Shown here: positions 1 through 10,642 of the stretch, one piece after another
How positions within the stretch are numbered: position 1 is the first letter of the stretch
Layout of the letters: each line of letters opens with the position of its first letter
Origin: Cristatella mucedo
Lineage: Eukaryota > Bryozoa > Phylactolaemata > Cristatellidae
Direction: 5' to 3'
Assembly: GCA_009760855.2 (NCBI GenBank)
Contig: WPIO01000461.1
Coordinates: forward strand, 1 to 41,868
Length of the DNA stretch: 41,868 nt
Program-made: the position numbers and the translations under genes
The notes under the pieces: model-generated
The model's database searches: none
Told to the model about the DNA's origin: nothing
What the model saw: only the letters and a program-made list of their open reading frames with translations

Positions 1-40
1 AGCGCAAAGCTATTCGAGCGTGATTGCAGGCGTGGCGTGC

Positions 41-800
41 AGCAGGGACGCTGCTGCTATCGTTGATCGTCGAGTCCTTCTTGAGCGTGCACTATCTCGA
101 ACCGGTATTACTTACACTGGACTGCAATCACGTAGGTCCTGTTTAATTTGGAAAATTTTCACAACGTATATCTTATCGGTCAACGGTCATCCTGGGAACC
201 TCTGAATAAGGTTTTACGCCACAGATTTACGGTCCATTTTTTAACAAGTTTATGTATTACCTCTCTTTCCAGTGTAGTGGTCAGCACAACCGTTGACAAT
301 GAGACAAAAGCAAAACTTATCAAATTGAAGCACGACAAAACCAACTTACAAGTAAAGGGGAAACCCAGATTTGCAGCTCAGAAATTGAAAAGCAACCCTC
401 AACATAGGCTCAGCCAACTTATCTCGTTTGCAGTCTGCTCAGACGCCTGGTTGTCCTTTTCCAAAATGACCTGTCGCTGGACGACAGCGTAAACTCCACA
501 GTAAAAGGCTGCCTGCTTTCAGCTCTCCTACGTCGTCCCTCATCCAGTCACGTGGTTTTGAACGAACAACCCTCTCGTCAGTGCAAGATCCTATCGCCAT
601 TCTCCGAGCTAAATTAAAATTGTTCGGGGGATATGACCGAAAATCTGGAACTCGCTTTCGGCCTTTTTAAGCACTCGCAATAGCATTGCATCCATTAAGT
701 TTCAACTAAAGACACTTGTTCCGTTTAGTCTTCGCTGCGCTCTCGGAAGCCTGTCTTTTCTCCTGCGTGCTTTGAGTGCTTTTCTGTTTAAAGTTCAACG
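41..800 (+). mobile_element. Degraded LINE A-type relic (RT to ORF2 C-terminus)
   Basis: The three frames carry fragments in the right order for a CR1/L2-type ORF2. First comes an RT piece reading VLLERALSRTGIT (about 75-115), then a block like LKHDKTNLQVKGKP (about 325-365), which matches the LINE A segment LNDDKTNLLVLGKP. A C-terminal WNSLSAFLSTRNSI-like block follows (about 636-680), equivalent to the WNSLPT...TFK block near the end of LINE A ORF2. Frames change repeatedly and stops are present, so this is an old dead copy. The left end of the window may truncate it. Confidence 0.65.
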
Positions 801-1184
801 CACGTAACTAACCAGGGTTCCTATTGACCAGCTGCCGTGAGTGTCTGCTTTCGCATGTCAAAGTACGAGTGGGATGTTTGATTGCTTTAGCATGCTTGTC
901 CAATTATCATACTCATAGTTTGCCATTAAATCTCGATCGTTCTGGCAGCGAATTGTCAAACTTTATATGTAGATTGGATTTTTTTCAGGCACGCAAACAG
1001 ATTTAGACGTGCTATTTATGTTTTAAAGAAGCACAATCAATTCTACGAAATAGAGGTTAACAAGGCGGAAACCGAGCGACGCATCTTCGACGCAAAGCTT
1101 AACGGTCCATTTCCAGGGGAATCGCTCGAGCCTTGGAAGATGCTAAGATGGCATTCCGTGTGGCGCTCCGTCGCAGTTCTAGTT
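801..1184. other. No gene recognised
   Basis: AT-rich sequence with only short uninformative open frames. It may include the decayed 3' part of the preceding LINE relic, but no tail hairpin could be made out. Confidence 0.4.
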
Positions 1185-1420
1185 TATAATAATAATAATA
1201 ATATGATAATCGTACATTTGATCTAGCCCCATCAGAGAACTCAATCTCTTTCTGGGCACTTTACATTTGCTGCAAAGAAAGCACGATTGAATGGTTAGTG
1301 GTGGCGTGCTCAATAACAACAAGAATAACATGGTTATGGGTACCATACACAAAGTCAGTACGTATGGTTAATCGCAGCATGCACAGTGTCAGCACGTAAA
1401 GGACGAATCGCACTTTCAAG
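1185..1420 (-). mobile_element. LINE A 3'-end fragment
   Basis: Begins with an (ATA)n run, then the LINE A tail hairpin in reverse orientation (CATCAGAGAACTCAATCTC followed by a degenerate GGGCACTTTACATTTGCTGC). After that come 3'-UTR blocks shared with the better copies: AATAACATGGTTATGGGT, then GCATGCACAGTGTCAGCACG. No ORF2 is left, so the copy is strongly 5'-truncated. Confidence 0.8.
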
Positions 1421-1961
1421 CTGGTTTCTTGGCGGCCACCCTAGGATAAGGGAAACGCTGTAGGCTGTAAAACAGACACGATCTATGGGTCTGGTGGCGA
1501 GGCAAGCAGCACTAAGATCTTAAAAATTCATCGTTTGGTGTCGTTTCGGCTTGCTAAAGTGTAGCGAGAATGAAACTGCGACCTAAGCGAGCTTGCAAAA
1601 AATGATAGCAACAATAGAACCATTAGCATAGCCCTCTCGAATAGAATGTCTCTTTATAAAGGCATTGGATTAGTTGGAAGGGAAGTGTGCAAACTGTTTA
1701 TTGATAACATGTCCAGTTTCAGCGAACACGAACGCATAAAATTGCAATATGTGCCATCGGTTAGTCGAAGGTGGGCGGTCAGTTTTTTAACGGGATCGTA
1801 TTTCTGGAGTTGCAGTTGCAGGCGATTCTTCTTGACAGGTAAAACGATGCGGTGCGCCGCCGTTGGGGCACCGGCCTCGAGACGAGCGACCTCCGTGCGG
1901 CAGCTGCCGTCAATGGGTTTTTGCCGGGCGGACCCACAGTCGGTCACGTGAGACGACTCGG
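1421..1961. other. No gene recognised; short GC-rich patch at 1850-1975
   Basis: Open frames of 100-116 codons on both strands overlap around 1650-2000, but neither shows a recognisable motif or convincing splice sites. The GC-rich patch runs into the tRNA-like SINE that follows. Confidence 0.3.
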
Positions 1962-2150
1962 ACGCCCGCGATAGCCCAGGAGGTACGGGCTGCTCACTCT
2001 CCAAGACTGAGTTCGTGGGTTCGAATAATCCTGCACTGGGCGGCTCTTTATTGCCAACTGCACGCGGTGGCGAATGCTGTTGTGACGCTTTTAGCGGCTA
2101 TGCAAAGGAGGGTGTCAAATCAGCTGATGTATGTTTCTTTTTAGGTAGAA
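1962..2150 (+). mobile_element. tRNA-derived SINE (family C), diverged
   Basis: A polymerase III A-box-like TAGCCCAGGAGG lies at 1972-1983. A B-box-like GGTTCGAATAATCC lies at 2018-2031, at tRNA-like spacing. The body (GGGCGGCTCTTTATTGCC, then GCGGTGGCGA) matches the copies at 30745 and 36640. The 3' part GCTATGCAAAGGAGGGTG corresponds to GCTGTACAAACAGAGGCTG in the 36640 copy. It would not fold as a functional tRNA. Confidence 0.6.
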
Positions 2151-2314
2151 CCCATATATAAGCATATGCTCCGCACGTGCAGTCTCTCTGTTTCTCTGTG
2201 GCTAAAAGTTTCCAACGTTTACTTTTTCCTGCTAGGATTAAATCATATTCCCTTTGGCCGAGATACATCTAGAGAGAAAGTCGCTAGTTCAGCTGCCAGG
2301 CGGTGGCATTCATT

Positions 2315-2619
2315 GTGTGATGTAATGTAATGTAATGTAATGTAATTTATCTCCGTCTGTCACTCCACAAAGTCATAAAGACTCTGTGGGTGTTACGCAG
2401 GAGAGTTTTGTATAGAGCACTCACAGCCTAAGCGGCTTCTGGTACGCATTCGGTAGCCAACAGACTTCGTCTCACGCAACAAAGAGAAAGTGGGAAGCAT
2501 AGGAGAGTTAGGAGAGCAGTTGAGGTAGTGAGTAGCATAGAAGTAGCAGCTCAGGACCGCTGAAAAAGATGTGCCATAGTCGGCAGTAGGAGAGTAGTTG
2601 TCGTTGCGTAAGAAGTGTG
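2315..2619 (-). mobile_element. LINE B 3' fragment with 5-bp target-site duplication
   Basis: On the minus strand this is the 3' end of LINE B: the ORF end (...LLRETKSVGYRMRT), the 3' UTR ending CGGAGATA, and a pentameric (ACATT)n tail that reads as (TAATG)n at 2320-2345 on plus. GTGTG at 2315-2319 is repeated at 2615-2619, exactly where homology to other LINE B copies stops. The insert is therefore 2320-2614, 5'-truncated, with an intact 5-bp TSD. It lies just downstream of the TRIM gene's last exon. Confidence 0.8.
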
Positions 2620-3122
2620 CTGGGATACCTGGTTTTTCCAAGATGTTTGAGAATCCAGATTTGGGTAGAAAAAAACGTAACACTTCGTAATGACTTCGCT
2701 TTATAAAATAATGCGTCGCATCTCTGGCTTTAGCTTCAATCAGCCTGATTACATTTTCCCAAGTCTTCAGCTCACGAGCTATCTCGGGTGCCCAAGCGAC
2801 CCAACAGGCAAGTGGAGAGCAAGGAGGTGTGGCCAGCTAGCTGTTTGGCTGCCAGCTCTCTGGGTATGATTAGGGCAGTGACCTAAGGGCAGCGTCTGCT
2901 CGGACGTAACGTCGGCAGACGCTGGCAGCTTTCTCAGTGTAGCAGCTGCTGCAACTGGCTGCAGCTGTTCGTGCTTGTAGAAGGCAAGTCGCCGGACTAA
3001 AAAAATCACGGATTATTTAATTTGTTACAAGATAAAGAGGACAGTCAGGTACGTGAGGCATTTGACTCAGTCAAAAGAAGCTGAGTGACATGCAGTGCTA
3101 TGCAGCTGCATCCCAGCAGCTC
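2620..3122. other. Region downstream of the TRIM gene stop codon; probable 3' UTR/flank
   Basis: No supported gene. On the minus strand it directly follows the stop at 3125-3123, so the right part is the likely 3' UTR. I saw no exact AATAAA on the minus strand close to the stop; an AT-rich TTAAATAAT sits about 110 bp past it. Confidence 0.35.
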
Positions 3123-4117
3123 TCAGCTGGTGCCTGCAGCTGCTGCAGGGTACACGGTCACATTCCTGTCCTGCTTGCTTGCTTCGTCGTAGCTCAGCAC
3201 GGCTAGCACGGTCCTCTGTCCTCTGCCCAGTGACAGCCACACGGGCTTCTGCAGTCCGTGGCTGCTGTAGGAGAGGACCTGCAGCAGCATCACCCCAGTC
3301 TCAGCACAGAGCGCCCTCACACAGCTCCTGCTCCTGACTCCCTGCCGCCCTCGCACAGTCACGTACGCGATGCCGCCTGCAGCACAGACGCCCAGCGCTT
3401 GCTCCTCGCTGCTCAGCTCGTGTCTCCATTGTCTGTCACCTCGGTGGCTGCAGCTGTCCACTACGTCCAGCTCTCTGCCATCGTCCAGCTTCACCATGCT
3501 CCAGCTCGTAGTGACCAGAGCTGCAGCAGTGAGAGCCACGCTGTATATCTCATACTCGTACTCGCTGCTGTGCAGCAGCTGCCCCGAGCTCAGCTGCAGC
3601 AGCTGCAGCCCTCGGCCAGGCAGCCACTTCTTGGTGTCATTGAGTCTGGACTCGGTCACAGCGAGCAGGTCATCAAGCACGGACAGCTTCCAGGGATGTA
3701 ACTGCAGCACGACACGTCGGTCCTCGAGCCACTGCGAGTCCCCTGCAGCAGCAGCAGCAGCAGCAGAGCTGCGTCTGAGCAGGACGAGCTGTGAGTCGTG
3801 CAAGGCTACAGCAGCACGTCCGTCCTGCAGCGACTGCACTGCAGCGACCCAGTCGTTCCCTCCGTTGCTCCGCCTCGCAGGTTTCCAGACGCTCAGCTCT
3901 CTGCCGCTCTCGCTGTATTCCTTCAGGCCGTGCTGCTTGGCAGCCAGCAGCAGATGCCCCTCTGACGTCACGGACAGGTCGTAGCACGAGACAGGCATCT
4001 GGAAGCTGCTGGCTGCAGGACCGAAGTTGAGCAGCTCTGGCTGCAGCTCTGCTACAACGAAGGCTGCATCGTGTGAATAGACAGTGTGCTGCACTTCAGG
4101 GAATGTCTGAGCGCTTG
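3123..4117 (-). CDS. TRIM-type gene, probable exon 3: C-terminal beta-propeller-like region
   Basis: Reading from 4117 down to a TGA at 3125-3123, this exon gives about 330 codons. It contains repeated blade-like units of the NHL/WD sort, for example YDLSVTSEGHLLLAA, WKLSVLDDLLAVTES and, near the end, VWLSLGRGQRTVLAVLSYD followed by NVTVYPA. This is the usual C-terminal substrate-binding module of TRIM-NHL-like proteins. The 3' splice site is GTATGCATTCTAG|CAAGCGC (AG at 4119-4118). The exon opens in phase 1, which the coiled-coil exon at 11161-11018 can supply. Nothing good supports an ATG at the upstream in-frame codons, so I treat it as an internal-to-terminal exon. The DNA is unusually CTGCAG/CAG-rich and GC-rich next to its AT-rich surroundings, and encodes a run of eight alanines. 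It could instead be the end of a separate beta-propeller gene. Confidence 0.6.
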
Positions 4118-4469
4118 CTAGAATGCATACAGACTTAATATTTAGCATCAGTGGGCTGCCATCCTCTGCAGGTCAAAGCACAATCTATCATTTCAGATGC
4201 TTTTTGAAAGAAATCATGGCTTATGGCATTAAAGCTCGTTGCTACCAAACTATTACTGCTGGCTTTTTACTTATTACTGCAGGCTGCAGCATCCCAGTTG
4301 TCCATTGAGTTCTATGCATGTTTCAATGGCATGCTATTTGCACACAATAGTGCTCAATTTGGCAGGTCTTTGCACTATCTTGTGCACTACTTACCGTGTG
4401 TAAATATCATGCCATTTACACACGATGGTTCTCAAGTTGGAAGGTGTTGGTATAATTGTCTTACGTATT

Positions 4470-4556
4470 GTTTTATATAAAACGAAGTTTTTATAAAACG
4501 AAGAAACTTGAAACTTTATATATAAAACGAACTTTTTATATAAAATATTGTTTGTA
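4470..4556. repeat. Local AT-rich tandem repeat
   Basis: The unit TATAAAACGAA occurs three times within about 60 bp (near 4476, 4491 and 4521), followed by a degenerate TTTTTATATAAAAT. It lies in the putative intron 2 of the TRIM gene. No function is implied. Confidence 0.7.
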
Positions 4557-4664
4557 TATAAGAAAGAAGACTTTCCATAGCTTATAAGAGGCAAGACGCA
4601 TGACCTTATTTTCAGCTTTTCAATTTTGGGCCCCCACCCCCATTCACTCCTTCGTATTTATGCT

Positions 4665-5490
4665 GAATCACAGCAATAAAAATAATAATAATAATAATAA
4701 TGTACTTGATAAAGTGCCCTCAGAGAACTCAATCTCCTTCTAGGCGCTTTACATTTGCTGCAAAGGGAAATTCAATTGAGTGGTGAGTAATATCATGCTT
4801 GATAAACAAACATGAATAACATGGTTAGGGGTGACATGCATAGGGTCAGCATGCAAAAGTGGTTAGTGGCAGCATGCACAGTGTCAGCACGTATAAGCAC
4901 ATGAAGGTCGAATTTCAAGGAACCACTAAATGCTGTCTTAAATAGGTGTTTTTTCAAGTTTTTTCAAATGATGTCAAGTCAGGGGATGTTCTGACGCAAG
5001 TCGGGAGGGAGTTCCAGGATTTGCGAGCATACGAACTAAATGCGATTAAAGAAGATATTTTTGCTCTGATGGCATCAATGTGACGGTTCTTGAGGTTTTG
5101 TGATTCACGAGTGATTTTGGATGAAGAGGAGGACACATTGTCGATAGAATCAGATCTCCATATATGATCATATATCATATATCTCCATATATGATCCATA
5201 TATGATCAGATGAGCAAGACTCTGTGCTAATAGAAGATGATAGCATACACTCGTGAGAGAATATTTAATCGAGTGTGTGACCCTTGTTGTGAGTGGAACC
5301 AAGCACATTCGCCACATGAGAAAAAGAGTCAGTCAGTGCACGAAATCCAGCACATAAGGCGTCAGTGAAGTCGTAACAAGGAATTTTTAAATAAACCAAA
5401 ATGAGAAAAGATCGATTCTGGCACACAGAATTGAAACGAGATCAGAGAAATCTGTAATCAAGGATTGCGTACTGGCAAAAACGTGAGTGA
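4665..5490 (-). mobile_element. LINE A copy with a large internal deletion
   Basis: From the left: (AAT)n tail (about 4679-4701), the inverted LINE A hairpin, the 3' UTR (CATGCATAGGGTCAGCATGC) and the ORF2 C-terminus (minus-strand WNSLPTCVRTSPDLT). Near 5043/5044 the homology jumps directly to the start of the EN-RT linker and the endonuclease region (minus-strand ESQNLKNRHIDAIRA, then the segment containing GTCGAGTGTGTGACCC-like sequence). Relative to the copy at 16116-18901, roughly 2 kb including the whole RT is missing. At about 5155-5205 there is a small extra tangle of ATATATGATC repeats. Confidence 0.75.
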
Positions 5491-5619
5491 TAGAGCTCCA
5501 CTTAACTTAACCTGTCTTTAGTAAGCCACACAACACATTGCTGGCCTCATCACCTGCTCATGAGGCGATGCATCATCAGAACAGACTGATCTCCAAATGC
5601 ACATCCAAGGAGAATTCCA

Positions 5620-5975
5620 CGGTCCCTGCCCAATGCTTTTAAAGACCATAGGCGACAGAAGCTTTAGCTCTGCAGGTCCTAGACGGCAGAGCTCGCTTCC
5701 ACAATTCTTACGCAACCACTACTCTCCTACTGCCGACTATGGCTAATTTTTTTCAGCGGTCCTGAGCTGCTACTTCCATGCTACTCACTACCTCAAGTGC
5801 TCTCCTGACTCTGCTATGCTTCCCACTTTCTCTTTGTTGCGTGAGACGAAGTCTGTTGGCTACCGAATGCGTACCGAAAGCAGCTTAGGCTGTGAGTGCG
5901 CTATACAAAACTCTCCTGGATAACACCAACATGTTCTTTATGACTTTGTTGAGTTACAGACGGAGATACATGACA
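5620..5975 (+). mobile_element. LINE B 3' fragment
   Basis: Plus-strand homology to LINE B starts near GACAGAAGCTTTAGCTCTGC and runs through the C-terminal block (LLRETKSVGYRMRTES, then GCECAIQNS) to CGGAGATACATGACATTACA. The last bases are a worn (ACATT) tail. The frame is broken, so it is 5'-truncated and dead. Confidence 0.75.
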
Positions 5976-7739
5976 TTACACTGCCACATCCAATCGCATG
6001 CCACCTTACGTCTGTTAGTCTGCAGTCACACATTGCCTGCTCTGGTCTCACATCCCTAATCAAGGGCGCACGAACATCGGGCCACTAACAGGGTACCCAA
6101 TGATGTAGATGTGCAATGATGCAGATGACTATAACTGCCTGCCAAATTCCACTTCTGCATCAAAGCAGACCTGTACAAGGTCGTTAGCAGATGCAGTCTC
6201 TGATTAAGCAGCTGCCATGTTTGCACTGGCACACCCAATTACAACCACATTAATAATTAAAAAATTAATAGTTTATACTGCACCTAACGACAACTAAATG
6301 ACTTTCAACGTAAGCGAAGCATCTTGATTGCATAGCATATACTTTCGTCTAGCACTGGTTCGTAAAGTCATTGCAAGAGAATCAATAGCCAAAGATTAAC
6401 GACTTGTAAGATGTCTTGATTGGACAAGCATGAACCAGAAACCAAGTACAATGCCAAGGCTAGCCTGCTAAAGCATACACGAACACACTCAGTGCTACTC
6501 GCTTTTACAACCTCCGGCGACTAACCTGTTTTAAATAATGTACTGCAAGCCCACATTGCCGGTGTGGATACATAATTGTATTGCTGCCTGCCAGAGTCTG
6601 GATGCTATCGTCTGCAGCAGCCTGCTAGATCAAGCTATAACAGTTATATTGTGCATCAAAGCTGGGAGAGAAAATACACGTCTATTTTAAACAGCATTTC
6701 TCTCTCGATTCATTTATTAAGGACGACCAGTTAATGCCAAAATGGTCTTGAGACAGTAAATGAGAAAGAAATAGCTAGGCATTGCCACTCAGAGATACTT
6801 TCGTAATAAGTACATACCTTCTCTTTAATTCTGTACCCAGTGATCTCTATCAAGTAAATGCAGAAAAACAGATACGACGGTAAAGCCGACAAAGACAGTC
6901 TCCGGATATGACGATATAGATACGATGCCATTTACCCCATTGCTTCATTCACGTGCCTATCATTGGGCTACGACCAAAGAAGCTAGCCCAACTGGAATAC
7001 TGAGAAGAGGCTCCATGCCAGCTTGTCGCTATGGCCGGCTGATCTTACAGCTAGTGACGCTGCCTTGCGAACAACGCAACGTCTTAGCATGTCAAAATCT
7101 ATAGCCTAGCGTTCCTACGTGGGCATAAGCATTAGCAAAAGATCTGACAAGTGAGGCCCACAGTACTATGCACCGTTGGGCATCGACAACTACTCTCTGA
7201 TCTCACAGATCCGACTCACGTTCGCGTGCTATTTCTTTTGCTCTTAAATTGTAAAAAGGATTAAGTCATTACTGATATGTTGCCACATATCCCTAAGCAG
7301 CTGGAGAAGCTGAAGATATCGGGAGTAGAGTACAGACAGATTGAGAGCTTCAAATGCCCTTTACAGGCTTTTTTTAGTGCTACAGAAAAAGGTTCATTGC
7401 ATAGCCGACATCTCTATGTAGAGTTAACGAAGGATGCATTAGCAGATAATATTATGTCACTAGGCATAATGGAATGTAGAGTGTGGCAGCTGCAGAAAAC
7501 TATTAATCATCTGGCTAAGATTCTTTTTTTAAATGCAAATAGCAATACTTAAAATAATTTCCCAGCTACTGACTTCAGACCACTCGAGTATTAGGTGGTT
7601 GCAATACAGTTATTAAGACACTCGGTTTAATGAATTTGGACAAAGAAGAAAAGCACCCGTAATATTTACATGGTATAGGATTTTACAGCAATCTAAAGAT
7701 AGAATTAAAGTAGCTGTCAAGAGTTTAATCACCTCTCTG
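5976..7739. other. No supported gene; one 91-codon open frame at 7277-7552 (+)
   Basis: The stretch is AT-rich and lies in the putative TRIM intron 2. The only open frame of note is 7277-7552 (+), starting MLPHIPKQLEKLKISGVE, lysine/leucine rich and ending in a run of asparagines. I do not recognise it, see no splice sites that would link it to a gene, and would not call it coding without transcript evidence. Confidence 0.3.
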
Positions 7740-8590
7740 TAGCATATACCAGCGTGTCTCCTGTTGAATCTGCACGAAATCTAGGTGTCATGTGCCAAAG
7801 TGACCTATCGTTTGACGACCACATCGGCTCCACAATCAAGTCTGCCTACTTTCAGCTAGATAAAATTGCTAAAATTCGGCCTTGTTTAGACAGGGATACG
7901 ACATCTAATTTGGTATATGCATTTGTGACAACCCGCCATGATTTCTGCAACTCACTGCTTGCTGGTCTACCGGCCTGTGCAACCAGGTGCTTACTGCTCG
8001 TATAAAACTCTGCAGCTAGGCTCATCTGTCGTGAGCTTTGCAGTTGCCACATCACTCCACCTTTCGCCGACCTGCACTGGCTACCAGTCAAGCAGCGCAT
8101 CAACTTCAAGATTCTGTCACTTACTTTTAGGTCCCTTCATTCTCTGGCTCCAGCCTACCAATCAGAACTACTCCCTCACCAGGCAAAGAATCCTATAACA
8201 TACTGCTCTGGCTCCAATCGATAGCCGTACCTCGTACGAACCTCAAACCGTTGGAGACCCTACCCTCAGTTCCTATGCTCCCAAAGCCTGGAACTCACTA
8301 CCGACGCATGTCACAACGTCACCTGACAGGATTATATCTAAGAAGAAGCTTAAAACGTACCTCTTTATTCCAGCATTTACTGGGTCTTTGTAATTCGTCC
8401 TTCGTGTGCATGCACCTGCTTAACTGATTGGGCCAGCTGCTTGGTCTACCTACTGCTTTTGGATGTTACCACCAAATAATTGGTAATGCTGCATCTATAA
8501 CATCGGCAAATTGCTACAGATTAAGAGAGATTAAGAATTAAGATTAAGTCCTGCGAGGGTACTATGCAAATGTATTATTATCATTGTTAC
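7740..8590 (+). mobile_element. LINE A relic (C-terminal half of ORF2 and decayed tail)
   Basis: Blocks in order match LINE A ORF2: SPVESARNLGV, DDHIGSTIKSAYFQLDKIAKI, LDFCNSLL-like (here HDFCNSLLAGLPACA), then DLHWLPVKQRI and LTFRSLHSLAPAY after a frame change. The tail is diverged: AGAGATTAAG, a duplicated AATTAAGATTAAG, GCGAGGGTACTATGCAAATG, then (TAT)n. This tail variant (CTATGCAAATG) is closer to the SINE D and 29830 tails than to the main LINE A tail. Confidence 0.75.
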
Positions 8591-8685
8591 TTATCCCACT
8601 ATTGAGTGTCTCAGGATTGGTCACCTTTAGCAAGCTAAATATCCACCCTGGTGCTGTACATCTCAGTGCAAGAAAATAAATTACT

Positions 8686-8870
8686 TAGGGCTCCCTGGTT
8701 TGGCCCAGGAGATTAAGGGCTTGCATTAATGACCAGTTGAAGGTGAATGCATTTGATGACTCAGGTCTTGAGTTTGAGCCCTGCAGCATATGTGAACCTA
8801 ATTGTGCTGTAATAAACCTACAAGAAACCTGCAACCTAGCTGTGCTGTAATAAAGACATTCCATCCTCAG
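8686..8870 (+). mobile_element. tRNA-derived SINE (family D), diverged
   Basis: The head (GTTTGGCCCAGGAGATTAAG) and body (GGTGAATGCATTTGATGA) match the copy at 14060-14262. A B-box-like GAGTTTGAGCCC lies at about 8770-8781. The 3' half is a local duplication, with TGTGCTGTAATAAA occurring twice (near 8802 and 8840). Confidence 0.5.
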
Positions 8871-9190
8871 CATCGTACAATGCTGTGTTCCCTCTCTATT
8901 TATCCCCACTGTGAAGATGGAGGGGCTTTAGCCGTTCTTACAGTCCAGCTTGGAGGACTGGGTCCCTTTACTTCCGAGAGGAGTCTACACTTCCCCCTAC
9001 TCTCCCTCATCATCTCCAGGAGGCTGGGCCCTTAGAGGAAGTATAGGGACCCTCCCCTCAATGGGCTTTAGCTCCCTACTGACTCCTTTGGTATTCGACA
9101 AAGCCTCTCTAGAAGGACTCGAGTCCTTCTGGACTTCCCTTTCCTTGGTCCCTAAACCTCCTTCTCGGAGGACTTAAGCCAAGGAAAACA
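8871..9190. other. GC-rich island with short inverted repeats, no gene recognised
   Basis: Compared with the AT-rich surroundings this block is GC-rich and full of short self-complementary motifs: GGTCCC/GGGACC, CCTCC..GGAGG at about 9159-9172, and TCCTTGG..CCAAGGA near 9145-9186. A perfect 20-bp palindrome is annotated separately. Open frames on plus (8802-9177) have no recognisable motif. Confidence 0.4.
9111..9130. repeat. Perfect 20-bp palindrome
   Basis: AGAAGGACTCGAGTCCTTCT equals its own reverse complement, with no loop. It could be a chance site, a dimeric protein-binding site or part of a foldback element. The sequence alone does not decide. Confidence 0.9.
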
Positions 9191-9379
9191 GTTCTTATCT
9201 TGGGATGTGAGTGTTGAGTCGCATAAGACATCGGACTTACCACAGCTTTAATAAAATAAAATAAAATGACAGGTTCAGAGAGATTTCAGGCACCTGAGAG
9301 AAGATATTCCTCCCCTTATAATCTTTCCTCTTAGGGATGTACACTCCAGAGGAGGAATATATAATCCTTTATGGAGGTC

Positions 9380-9455
9380 CATCTGTAACTCCACAAAGCC
9401 ACGAAAAATATGTTGGTGTTAGGCAGAAGAGTTGTGTATAGGGCACTCACAGCCT
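9380..9455 (-). mobile_element. LINE B 3' end, left half of a split copy
   Basis: Inverted LINE B 3' UTR (CTGTAACTCCACAAAGCCAC) and ORF end (GGGCACTCACAGCCTAAGC), breaking off at about 9455 where a LINE A tail begins. Matching LINE B sequence resumes at about 10396. Confidence 0.7.
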
Positions 9456-10395
9456 AAGCTGAATTGGGTAATAATAAATAATAAAAAAATACTCTTGATA
9501 AAGAACCGTCAGAGAACTCACTCTCTTAATAGGGGCTTTACAGTTACTTTAAAGGAAACACTATCGAATGGTGAGTGGTATCATGCTTGATAAGCAGCAA
9601 TAAATAATTTGGCTAGGGGTTACATGCACAGGGTTAGCATGCAAGTGTGGTTAGTGGCAGCATGCAGCAGTGTCAGCATGCATAAACACGTATAGGTTGA
9701 ATCATAGGGACCCAGTAAATGCTGACCTAAATAGGTGCGCTTTTAATATCTTTTTAAATGTGGTCAAGTCAGGGGATGCCGTGGTGCAGGTCAGGAGTGA
9801 GTTCCAGGCTTTGGGAGCATACGAACTAAATGCACGGTCTCCAACGAATTTGAGGTTTGCATGAGGTATTGGTAAACTGTTATATTCCTAAATGCAGGTG
9901 GTGCGATGCTTGGCCTGGTGGAGGAGTAGATCTGATAGGTAGGCTGGAGCCAAAGACTGAAGTGACCTAAAAGTGCATGTCAAAACCTTGAAGTCGATCC
10001 GTCGCTTGACTGGTAGCCACTGGATTGACTAAGATGTGGTATATTTACCTACACAACCCCGAATTTTAGCAATGCTGTTTAGCTGAAAGTAGTCAGACTT
10101 GATTGCTGAGCTGATGTGGTCGTCTAAGAGAGGTCACTTTGGAGCATGAAACCTAGATTTCGCAGAGATTTAACAGGAGATATGCTGGAAGAGCCGATTT
10201 TGAGCGTCAGCTTTTCCAATTACTGAATTAGACTTGGTTTGCCCATGACTAGTAAGTTAGTTTTATCATAATAAATTTAGGAAAATTTGCTGCCATCAAT
10301 GCACGGATGTTATCAATACATGCAGCTCATCAGTTAGGAGAATTCGAGGTGCTCTATGGCTGAGAGGGATCAAAGCAGTGGTACACAAGTACAAA
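9456..10395 (-). mobile_element. LINE A copy inserted into a LINE B copy
   Basis: (AATA)n tail, inverted hairpin (CGTCAGAGAACTCACTCTCTT), 3' UTR, then the ORF2 C-terminus and RT back to about the AAAGCAGTGGTACA block (minus-strand LNSLAACIDDIR-like region). Around 10025-10045 some 170 bp present in other copies are missing. Frameshifts and stops make it non-coding. Confidence 0.75.
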
Positions 10396-10512
10396 GAGAG
10401 ACTGGGAAGCCTAACAGAGTCAGCAGAGCAGTTGAGGTTAATGAGTAGCCTGGGAGTAGCAGCTTAGAACCACTAGAAAGAATGAGCCATAGTTGGCAGC
10501 AGCAGAGTAGTT
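10396..10512 (-). mobile_element. LINE B, right half of the split copy
   Basis: CAAAGAGAGACTGGGAAGC, GAGCAGTTGAGGTTAATGAG, GAGTAGCAGCTTAGAACC and GAGCCATAGTTGGCAGC are LINE B blocks in the same inverted orientation as 9380-9455. About 50 bp of LINE B that should lie between the two halves is absent or unrecognisable. Confidence 0.7.
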
Positions 10513-10642
10513 TAAGGTTATACTTTAGTACAATTCTAAACTGATAAAGTACCTAAGCTAAGTACTTCAGAGTATGGAAGTACTAGGTACGCACTTATGT
10601 TCTACAGAGATAACTAAAGGTTTAAACGTGCTTGAGCTGATT

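Noticed and set aside
3258-4030. Plus-strand Ser/Gln/Arg-rich frames of up to 204 codons
   Set aside because: They are shadows of the GC-rich, CTGCAG-rich minus-strand propeller exon, which has blade-like motifs, a stop and a phase-matched acceptor.
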